Assembly (NCBI GenBank): GCA_008973525.1
Contig: WACJ01000365.1
Coordinates: 186,001 to 250,000, forward strand
Direction of reading: 5' to 3'
DNA: 64,000 nucleotides
Origin: Stenopsyche tienmushanensis
Lineage: Eukaryota; Arthropoda; Insecta; Trichoptera; Stenopsychidae
Below are positions 56,100 to 64,000 of this stretch, in pieces (the stretch's first letter is position 1; each line of letters starts with the position of its first letter). Below the pieces are notes generated by a model, which worked only from the letters and a program-made list of their open reading frames with translations, did no database searches and had not been told where the DNA came from. The position numbers and the translations under genes are program-made.

Positions 56100-59000
56100 G
56101 TATTTACAAATTGGATTTAACACATTCGCCAATAGCGTCAAATCATCTTTTACCATATGGCACTGCAATAAAATTTATTCATACATATATTGTATAACAA
56201 AATTAATGAATATTTTTTTGATAGAAATTGATATCATATTGTTATAATAATTACCATATTGCTTCAAGGTGGTGGGTTTATTTTTCTACGAACCGGTGCT
56301 CACTCTTCTAGTTATTTGTCCGTTCTCTTTCTTTCGCATGACCACATGAGCGAAATTTGTCCACGCTTCCCACTTTTCTTTCCTTTTGGTCATTGTAACC
56401 ATGTTGCCCACGCCTCACATTTAAAGACGGTGTGCTCTGCGTCACCACCGTCCTCGTCGCAGTGGTGACACTTAGTCGAGTCATCCTTACCAATTTTAAA
56501 TAGGTAAGCACCCATGTCCCGTCAGCATCTTGGTCAGGTGATAGTTGAGCTCTCTGTGTTTACACGAGGTCCATTTTTGTACGCTGGGAACAATTGGTAT
56601 GTCCACCTTCTCTTGGTTCCGGTATCCCAGCATTTCTGCCATTGTTAGATTGACTCTTCCCGGGCTTCTTCTTATCTTGTGTTTTTCTTATATTTGCACT
56701 TCCTTTCCATGGCGACTGTATACTTGTACTGCATCCAGTGAGATCGTTCCATAGGCTGATATTATTCGAATTGCGCTTATTCTTTGCGTTCTTAGCAGTT
56801 TATATCTGTTTCCGCATTTCTGTGTCATTTCTGCCCAGACTGATGCACCGTAGAGCAAGATGGAGTTGGTTATCTCGTTAAGTTGCTTTCTTCGCCTCGA
56901 TCTTGGTCCGCCAACGTTTGGCATTAATCGTGCCAAATAATTTGTCACCATTGTTGCCTTTTGCGTTACCACATCGATGTGTTTTCTGAAGGTCAGTCTG
57001 TCATCGATGTGTACGTCGAGGTATCTGACACTTCTGCACCAGCTAACACAATGCCCCTGGATAGCTATTGTCAGTGGTTCGTAAATGCATTTCCTTGCAA
57101 AGAATAGGGCCTCCGTTTTTTTCTAATGCCAAAGAGAGTTCTTTTTTTTTTGAATGATCGTGCGATTATCCGTAGCGTCTCCGTTGCGGTGATACTCAAC
57201 TCTTCTGTAGTTTTGGCTTTAATCAGGACACCCACGTTGTCGGCAAAGGCAACGAGTTTTGTATCCTTGGGAAGGTCAATTCTTAAAAGGTCATCATACA
57301 TCATGTTCCATAGAGTTGGTCCAAGTACTAAGCCCTGAGGGGCCCCCACATGCATTTTGCATTCTGGCCTGTCTCGGTTTGCATTATTTATAGGGGAGCA
57401 CTAATATTCGGTTATCGAAGTAGTCGCTCATTAATTGAAGGATATACCTTGGAACGTTTCTTTCCTCCATGGCTTTAATTATTTTGGTCCAGCGGCGGTG
57501 TTGAAAGCATTCTTCACATCCAAGGTGATGAATACTGCCTTTTTGCTTGGCTTCACTGATCCATTCCGTGCGCTTTTAATAAATTCTACAACGGAATGAT
57601 TTGCATCTAATGGGACAATCTATTATAAAACTGCTGAATAAGCTCACCTTCTTGTGTTGTTTATGTGCCAGAATTAAATAAATCCAAAATGTTACAATTA
57701 TGGAACTCGAATATCCTGCGGAGCTGTTAATTTTTCTTCCCCGAAAAAATATATATTTTCCTCTAATATAATTTAAGAAAATCATATGTTACCTTCGTCC
57801 ATTAATTAAAACGTCTCACGGGTAATCAGTGGTTTAATATCAAAATTAAATAGCAACGTCACATTGTTATCCAATTTTAAAGGATATGTAGATTTATCAA
57901 ATTGTATTCAAGCTGATATCTTATTATATTTCTAAAAACAAAAACACAGTCTTTAGTCTTTAGTTTTGAAATTGTCATTTTACAAAGAAATATGCAATCA
58001 GTTCCGATATTAATATTCCGATTCCCTTGAACGCTCTTCAGTTTTTTGAATCATTATGTAAATCAAATGTGCCTTAAATTTAAATCTGGCTACATTTCTA
58101 TCCAACAAAAGAGTCTAATGGTCTTCGAATATTTACATGATTTAACCTTTTGCACTCGAGGCCCTTTTCACTCAGGCGAACCAGAAACTCGAAAGCAGTC
58201 AGCCGCTCCCGCTTATTTAATGAGTTCTTTACAGTTAACTTAAAATAATTTTAGACACAATAGAACCCTTTAAACTTGTATATTTTAACATTATACATAT
58301 TTTCATTTTTCATTGAAGGATATTTGTTAAACGTTACGTTCTATATTTTTGCTTCTTATGGTATTTTATAAAACAATCTCCAAGGCGCGTTCTTGGCTCG
58401 TCGGGACAAGTGTCACAGTAGTACACGGATTGTCGCAATTGGTTAGGCCTGGTTCGTTGTCTATCTAATAGTTAATAAGTAAATGCTTTGTGGCTTTTTT
58501 ATAACATATTAATGTACAAAAAATTCGGTATAAAATTATAATTATTCAGCTTGTATTTTGTATCCAGATATAGTGTTTGTTTTTATTAAGAAATAAAGAA
58601 TTTACTTGTACAATATGGTTGCGGAATGATTGTTGTCGTCGCGCAGATATTCCTTATTGTCATCCTTCATCCGGTGCTGCCAACTTGAGTTGTTGATACG
58701 GTGTTTGTCATTGCATTTTGTAATGATTGGCTGCACTGTGAGATGTCTTTGCAGAGCAGAAATCATTCATTTTTTAAATTTTTAATCCCTATTTTGCAAC
58801 TCTGTTGCTGAAATTTTGACAGTTTCCGGAGCAAAATTATATAAAAATATTCAGTATTATTTTTCAAAAATCTAGGTTTTATTTTTAATGTATTTATTGT
58901 GATATTTAATGTGATTACCATGTTTTATACAACGTATTTTTTTTTCTTTGTGCACACATTATGGCCCATATCATAGTTCCAAAGTTTCAATGCTGCCAAC

Positions 59001-62000
59001 ACGTGCTAAAAGGTTGGACATCCCTGTTTTGAGATAATTATTGTTGTTCTATATACTAAAGAGATTGATGATTCTCACCTTAATTATATTCTTTAAACAT
59101 CGTTTCAACGCTGTATTTGTAACAAAGTGTATTAACATTTAACTAGTACTTATTGGTAACTAGAAACTTCATGTTCAATAAAATATTAAAGCGTATTTCA
59201 TCGGTAGTGCCAAAAATGCTTGCCATTTTTTAAATCAGTTTTATATGTATAACGGGAGACAAATTCAAATCAGAAGGAATGAGTTCAATGGAATAAGATG
59301 GATACAATTCTTATTTAAAGTCACCAATTGTTTTGATTGTATTTCATGCTGAACGGGGTCTCGACCCTGAGGAACGACCTGAATTTGTCTCCATCAAATA
59401 TCATAGAATGTCGTTGTTCAGCGTTTTATTTTTTTATAACATTTCTAAACATAAGTGTAAAAACGGCACGTATTTTTGGCACTACATACAAAATGTCTTC
59501 ATAATTTATTTTTATATTGGAATGTTACTAATTTTAAAATAATTCTATATTTACATTTTCCTAGGTTTGAGAACTGAAAAATACACACAACTGCATGCTT
59601 TTTTCGAATATTTGTTTAATAAATATTTTATATGTCATATTATAAATCTTTCATACATATTTGTAATTAAGATGATTAGGTTCATTTTTATCATTATATT
59701 TATGTAATGAATGCATTGTCTGCAATAATTTTTTAAAATTTGTAGAACCATTCCATATATTTTTAGAAGATTTAATATTCACAATAATTTCAGCAACATC
59801 AAGCTCTACTTTTAATAAAATATTTAATATTAAAGCAGCGGTTTCCAATCTCGCAAAATCGCAAAAATAAATCACATACGATAGGAAAAACTCTAATTTT
59901 ACCAGCAGCTATCAATATGGATTGAATAATATTTGGCGGATCACAATAATTCAATTTTGGATGAATATCTCGTTTATGCGAAGCGGCATAATGAAGTTCT
60001 AATCGATAAAAAGACACGCGGAAAAAATTCGGGGAGATGTAATAAAGATTGGAAATCGCTGTGGCAAATCTTTTTTTCTCTTTATATCAACATGATTGAT
60101 TAAAAATTCGTAAATCTTTTCATCTTTTTCGTTTCTTCGATTAAAATTATGCTTTTATTTGGAATCGTGCTAAAATTTGTAACTTCATATGGTCGGTTAT
60201 ATTTGAACCGTTCTGCTTTGAATTGAAAATAAATTAAGGATCAAAACGCGTGTGCATTTTAGAAAAGAACAGGCAGCGAGGAAAAACCGCCCCACTGAAC
60301 GAGATGAACCTCCTATAATATCGCCAAATCCTTCGCAGTTTTGCGTTCAGGCGGCGGTTAGAAAATCAATACTCAGCAAATGGGCCACATTTTTCTTTTC
60401 GCCGATAGATCTCAGTAAAAACTATGAAGACGTACCCGATAAAGACGATTCTTGCTCCTGTAGCAAAATAGTGAGCACTCTGTCAAATCTGTTTATGGAT
60501 GTTTGTATTTTTTATATAAGTATAAAACATCAACAACGTGTTATCGTTGCAGGCAATAAATATAGGATTGAACCCGTTATTGACGCTTCTTCAAGAGTCT
60601 CGATTCACCCATCCAACGGTATGCAGCAAAGCATTGTTATCATTCCTGGATACTTTAAACCAACACGATCCAGAAGAACTGAGTAATTTACCACCAAAGG
60701 TTAGTAGATATGATTTTCTCACGGTTTTCAATATTAATTGCTTCATGTATTTATTGCATTTTTTTTTTTAGATTCTTGATTTAATTATAGACATTCTGTT
60801 GCCATCAAGTTGCACATTAGGATCTGATTTTAATTCTCCTAATGATGGCTCTAATATGACAGCCGTTTCGTGTGCATCATTAGTTGCTTTAGTAATTGCC
60901 AAAGGCAATATGGGACAAATTTTAAAAACAGTATACACTTTGCTTACGTCTCCTTCAATATTAGAAAAACAAAAAATTTTGGTAAATAATATTTAAATAA
61001 CATAGAATTGTTTTATGTTTATATCTAAAACATTTTTATATTAATTTGAATTAAATTTCCAGTTACCCAAAGTGTGCACAAAATTACAAAAAAGTGCGCA
61101 AGCTCTTGTATTAGGAACTACCATATTCCCTGAATGGATAAGTCACGGAATTCCCAAACAATCGATCTGTGACAATTTCTTTATAAAGTTTCCCTGCGAC
61201 TTTATATCATATTCGATGTGCTCCGACGGTTCGTACTTGTATATATACACTTCTAAAGGACTTTTCAAAATAGGCAGCGGCTATATGAACACCGTCAAAG
61301 GATACGTTTATAAAAGCAATACGTCTGTACCGCGCGAAGGAACCGCTTGGATAGGAACGGCACAGGTTTCTATTTTATACTTTTAATCGAATTTAATCCC
61401 GGTAAAATAGATTTATTTAATCGAATACGTTTGTTTTAAGGGCTGCATTTTTTTGAAATACGCGTCCAAGACATCTTCGTTGACGAGGGTTTCCAAAAAG
61501 TCTTTGGAAATCATCGACGAAATACAATTTGACGAATCTCTATCGACGAACGGCGTACTATTTTCAGACGGCCGTAATCTCGGAATTATACTGCCTGGAA
61601 ACGTAAGGCTTAATTGATATGCTTATATGATATTCGAGTTTGTATGTTTTTTTAACGTGTCCTTTTTTTTAGGACGGGATGAGTCTTAAGGTTCTGGAAA
61701 TAAATCCATTATCGACAAAAAGTAATTATATTACGAATTGCACCGTATTACAAATAGCAGAAAAACAGTCATATATAACAGAAGGCGAATCTTTCAATGA
61801 CGATAAATTTTATAAAAATTTGAAACCGGCAGTTTTTAACTACGGTACCATAAAATCGGAAGACATAGCCGAAATCGCCAAAGGGCACACCTTTTCTGTT
61901 ATTCGGCTATATAATGGAAGGGTAAAATCAACAATGCTGAATTTTTAATAAATTAGAAGACTAGATTATAAATTTTGATTTTTGTTTTCGCCCAGGTTTT

Positions 62001-62682
62001 TTTTTCTGGACTGGGAGCAGTTTTAGGATACGATGTTTTAAGCAAGGAAGAAAATCAATGGACTGAAATGGGTTTCGGAATAGCTACGATAGCCAACGCT
62101 GTTAGGAAAATCGTCGTAGGACATGACGGACAACATATAATTTTTATAACAGAAAACGGAGAAGGTTTATTTTCGGGCACTTCTCAATGGGGAGAAGACG
62201 GTGAACTACCAAAAATAGGACGCCAACCAAAAGTTTCAACATGGAAACTATTCACCAAAGTATGTTACTAATCGTTCAAATGATTTTATTTATTTATAAA
62301 AATGCATATTAAATTATATTATTTTTTTGCTCAGTTAAAAGGCGAAACTATTGTGCACGCCGCTTGCAATTACGGTTCATCTGCACTGGTTACAGCCAAA
62401 GGTCAATTGTATATATATGGAAAAGATGCAAGCTATTGTGATTCTAATGGGCGTCTAAATTTACCAAATGAACATGTTGTACAAGTAAGATTTAATGTTC
62501 AACTATCTTAATATTTTCTGCTAAATGCAATCATGATTTAACTTTTTTTTCAACTGTACTTCGACAGGTTGCTCTGGGAAAAGCACATATCGCAGTTTTG
62601 ACTAAAAAAGGAAGCGTATATACTCTAGGACTGAATAACAAAGGCCAATGTGGGAGATATAGTGTGCCCAATGAGAGTTGCG
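55981..62682 (+). CDS. hiw: Highwire/MYCBP2 (PHR E3 ubiquitin ligase), N-terminal part, 3' end outside window
   Basis: A very large RING-type ubiquitin ligase that restrains synaptic growth and promotes axon degeneration, through turnover of targets such as the DLK/Wallenda kinase. Ten visible exons (55981-56099, 60263-60470, 60553-60699, 60772-60981, 61063-61365, 61441-61602, 61673-61921, 61996-62259, 62335-62484, 62568-62682) give 642 residues. NPSQFCVQAAVRKSILSKW (exon 2) and SKIAINIGL..LLQESRFTHP (exons 2/3) match the PHR N-terminus. SDGSYLYIYTSKGLFKIGSG (exon 5) is the first conserved RCC1-like block. VGHDG (exon 8), GSSALVTAKGQLYIYGKDA (exon 9) and NNKGQCGR (627-634) follow in family order. 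The family is about 4,500-5,200 residues, so RCC1 completion, PHR, Myc-binding and RING regions lie beyond the window. An in-frame TGA sits 12 bases before the chosen ATG. No disabling mutation is seen. Confidence 0.93.
56262..57610 (-). mobile_element. R1-clade LINE fragment (RT to zinc knuckle), antisense in the intron
   Basis: On the minus strand: VFITLDVKNAFNTA (RT), VGAPQGLVLGPTLWNMMYDD, LVAFADNVGVLIKAKTTEEL, then LARLMPNVGGPRSRRRKQLN, SILLYGASVWAEMTQKCGNR, QRISAIRIISAYGTISLDAV, and a CHHC zinc knuckle near 56440-56480. The order and wording are those of R1/TRAS-type LINEs. The active-site FADD reads FADN, and several frameshifts and stops are present, so it is inactive. The 5' end is missing. 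Not the telomeric kind, as no TTAGG repeats flank it. Confidence 0.9.
57611..58559. other. AT-rich intronic DNA
   Basis: 58138-58190 (TTAACCTTTTGCACTCGAGG) resembles the TTAA-family end described at 6.8 kb. Nothing else is recognised. Confidence 0.35.
58560..59026 (+). mobile_element. hAT-type 3' end fragment
   Basis: Ends AAAAGGTTGGACATCCCTG at 59026, the complement of CAGGGATGTCCAACCTTTT, a familiar hAT terminus. The left end is absent. The body sequence is noncoding. Confidence 0.5.
60263..60470 (+). CDS. hiw: highwire exon 2
   Basis: Residues 41-109; contains NPSQFCVQAAVRKSILSKW and an acidic linker ending SCSCSKI. The donor GTGAGC at 60471 is preferred: the alternative GTTTGT at 60501 would leave a 52-bp intron, shorter than all neighbours. 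Confidence 0.88.
60553..60699 (+). CDS. hiw: highwire exon 3
   Basis: Residues 110-158: AINIGLNPLLTLLQESRFTH then PTVCSKALLSFLDTLNQ. An armadillo-like helical segment conserved in PHR proteins. Confidence 0.92.
60772..60981 (+). CDS. hiw: highwire exon 4
   Basis: Residues 159-228: ILDLIIDILLPSSCTLGSD and TAVSCASLVALVIAKGNMGQ, continuing the helical N-terminal region. Confidence 0.92.
61063..61365 (+). CDS. hiw: highwire exon 5
   Basis: Residues 229-329. Contains SHGIPKQSICDNF, SDGSYLYIYTSKGLFKIGSG and VKGYVY, the most strongly conserved stretch in the window, marking entry into the RCC1-like region. Confidence 0.95.
61441..61602 (+). CDS. hiw: highwire exon 6
   Basis: Residues 330-383: GCIFLKYASKTSSLTRVSKK, ending VLFSDGRNLGIILPGN. 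Canonical splice sites (TTTTAAG acceptor, AAC|GTAAGG donor). Confidence 0.9.
61673..61921 (+). CDS. hiw: highwire exon 7
   Basis: Residues 384-466, including EIAKGHTFSVIRLYNGR, an RCC1-type G-H-S/T strand. Confidence 0.92.
61996..62259 (+). CDS. hiw: highwire exon 8
   Basis: Residues 467-554: VFFSGLGAVLGYD, KIVVGHDGQHIIFITENGEG and LFSGTSQWGEDGELP, an RCC1-like repeat. Confidence 0.94.
62335..62484 (+). CDS. hiw: highwire exon 9
   Basis: Residues 555-604: LKGETIVHAACNYGSSALVT, AKGQLYIYGKDASYCDSNGR and the end EHVVQ. The next RCC1-like repeat. Confidence 0.94.
62568..62682 (+). CDS. hiw: highwire exon 10
   Basis: Residues 605-642: VALGKAHIAVLTKKGSVYTL, then GLNNKGQCGRYSVPNESC. Ends in phase 1 at G|GTAATA. 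The next exon lies beyond 64000. Confidence 0.9.
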
Positions 62683-64000
62683 GTAATAAATTATTTTATA
62701 TTATTTGATATACGCGTATATATTACTCTACCGGAAAGTTCTGTCCGTTTGTAAAATGAAAAAAAACATTACGTTCACGTAGATAATTTATGTTGCTACT
62801 TATGGTCTCTTGCCAGCATAATAACAATAGTCTTTAGAGGCATGTGTATAAATGCAATGATAAAGAGAGACAGCCTATACGCTCAAAGCTCTTTTTGTGC
62901 GAATTTGAAGTGCGCGTGTTGTTTATATACTTTTTTTTCCTGTGGGAGGGGAATCTTCTGAAAGGTAGTGTCAGATTTTTACTGACTAAACCCCTCCCTT
63001 GTCCTTCTCTGTACCCCTGGTATTGTTTTCCACATTGCTTCAGGAGGACAGGTCTGACCTTAGGTAATTGGCCATGTAATCCCGCCAAAGGTCCCAGTTC
63101 TTCTTGCTTGCCATCATGCTGTGGACCATATTGTCGACGTTGAGCTCAGCTACCCCGAGTGCTTATTTCAGCAATTTTCTCTAGATTGCCTAAGCCTCAC
63201 AGTCACTGACGGTGTACTCTGCGTCATCGACAGTGGTGGCACGTTGCGGATAGTTCTTTGCCAATCTGCTTCAGGTACGCACAGAAGCATCCATGCCCAA
63301 TGAGCACCTGAGTCAAGCGGTAGATCATTTCACCGTGTTCCCGGATCCTCCACCGACTTATGATCGGGATAATTCGGTGGGTCCATCTTCCCTTGCTGGA
63401 CTGATCCCATCTCCATTGCCAGGCTTCCCTCAGTTTCTGGTCATGTTCGTTGCGATTTTTAGGATCTTCGTAGTCCAAGGCCTTATTCTTTGCATGAAGA
63501 TCAAGCAGGGGTATTCCAGCGATCATGAGCACCTCTTCTTCAGATACAATTCTATATGCTGCGGTGACTCGGATCGCTCCCTGCCGCTGGACCCCGGCCA
63601 GCTTCCTTCTGTAGCTTTCATGTCTGAGCGACTCATGCCATATCAGGGCTCCGCTCAGAAGGATCGAGTGTATTACCTCGTTTATGGTACGTCTTCTGCA
63701 CGGTTTTGGCCCTCCAATATTTGGCATGGGTCATCCGAGCTCACTGATCACCTTCTGCACAGTTGCTTCAATATGTTTTCTTAAGGTCAGCTTGTTGTCC
63801 AAGAAGTCCAAGCTTTTTGAGCCTCGGTCTTCTACTGCAGTTCATTGCCTCCATTTTTCCTGCTGCCTGCAACAGTGCGACGTCATCCACGAAGGCAATG
63901 AGTTCTGCTCCGTGTGGAAGTAGAGAAGTTGAAACAACCTGACGCCTCACTCCAAAACGGTCCAACGATTGCAAACAAAATTCGATTCAACGGTAGCAAT
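62683..64000 (+). other. highwire intron, continuing past the window
   Basis: Donor GTAATA. Most of it is occupied by an antisense R1-clade LINE. Confidence 0.8.
62940..64000 (-). mobile_element. R1-clade LINE fragment, antisense, runs off the window
   Basis: On the minus strand: ELIAFVDDVALLQAAGKMEA (RT active site, VDD), then MPNIGGPKPCRRRTINEVIH, SILLSGALIWHESLRHESYR, GVQRQGAIRVTAAYRIVSEE, EVLMIAGIPLLDL and CHHC near 63226, followed after a frameshift by the tail ELNVDNMVHSMMASKKNWDL. The 167-codon frame 63727-63224 is unusually long for such a relic, so it may be younger than the 56-57 kb piece. Both copies end with the same domain order but differ in sequence, so they are separate families or old divergents. 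Confidence 0.9.

Larger units (their letters stand above)
56100..60262 (+). other. highwire intron (4.16 kb)
   Basis: Donor GTATTT, acceptor GTGCATTTTAG. Holds an antisense R1-clade LINE piece (56262-57610) and a hAT end near 59.0 kb. The other frames inside (58046-58243, 59333-60017) have no motif. Confidence 0.8.

Noticed and set aside
56262..57610. Telomeric (TRAS/SART-type) insertion
   Set aside because: No (TTAGG)n sequence occurs beside the element or elsewhere in the window.
60471..60500. Ten extra residues (VSTLSNLFMD) at the end of highwire exon 2
   Set aside because: Including them needs a donor at 60501, leaving a 52-bp intron; the GTGAGC donor gives an intron of 82 bp like its neighbours and better agreement with the family.

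Overview
This is an AT-rich, repeat-dense arthropod nuclear window, most likely insect; I cannot fix the order. The evidence is two intron-containing protein genes with insect-like products, plus a transposon community of Tc1/mariner, Tigger/pogo, hAT, TTAA-target, Helitron, R1-clade and RTE-like elements. I see no bacterial, organellar, rRNA or tRNA gene.

Layout. 1-37 kb holds no host gene that I can recognise. It is made of transposon relics and short inverted-repeat elements: TTAA-flanked elements at 1.4, 6.8-8.5, 10.5, 13.3 and 18.4 kb; Tc1/mariner relics at 3.1, 15.5, 16.4, 24.0, 31.0 and 35.3 kb; a ZBED5-like hAT transposase relic at 5 kb; and Tigger relics at 9-11 kb. A 3.35-kb hAT-type element with an exact 8-bp target duplication lies at 19.4-22.7 kb and carries a decayed Helitron helicase fragment. 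A tandem array with a unit of about 954 bp spans 25.5-29.8 kb, is interrupted by a 750-bp solo LTR, and has a detached copy at 32.3 kb.

37.66-40.63 kb holds a complete four-exon ADP/ATP translocase gene on the + strand (300 residues). Two of its three introns begin with GC rather than GT. 41-51 kb is again intergenic repeat: a second, internally deleted hAT copy, a mariner relic, a Helitron fragment, a 252-bp TTAA element, a strong hairpin, Tigger relics and RTE-like LINE tails.

51.6-64 kb is the 5' part of a Highwire/MYCBP2 (PHR-family E3 ubiquitin ligase) gene on the + strand. A CpG-rich block at 51.65-52.4 kb probably contains the promoter and a noncoding first exon. The start codon is in the exon at 55.97 kb. 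Nine further exons at 60.26-62.68 kb bring the visible protein to 642 residues, and the gene runs out of the window. The long early introns and the last visible intron contain LINE pieces, including two R1-clade copies antisense to the gene.

The two genes are unrelated in function: one exchanges ADP and ATP across the inner mitochondrial membrane, the other is a large neuronal ubiquitin ligase. I did not find a convincing new biological system. The most distinctive items are the paired GC-AG introns, the hAT element with helicase cargo, the homogenised tandem array dated by an LTR, and the run of eight tiny phase-0 introns in highwire.
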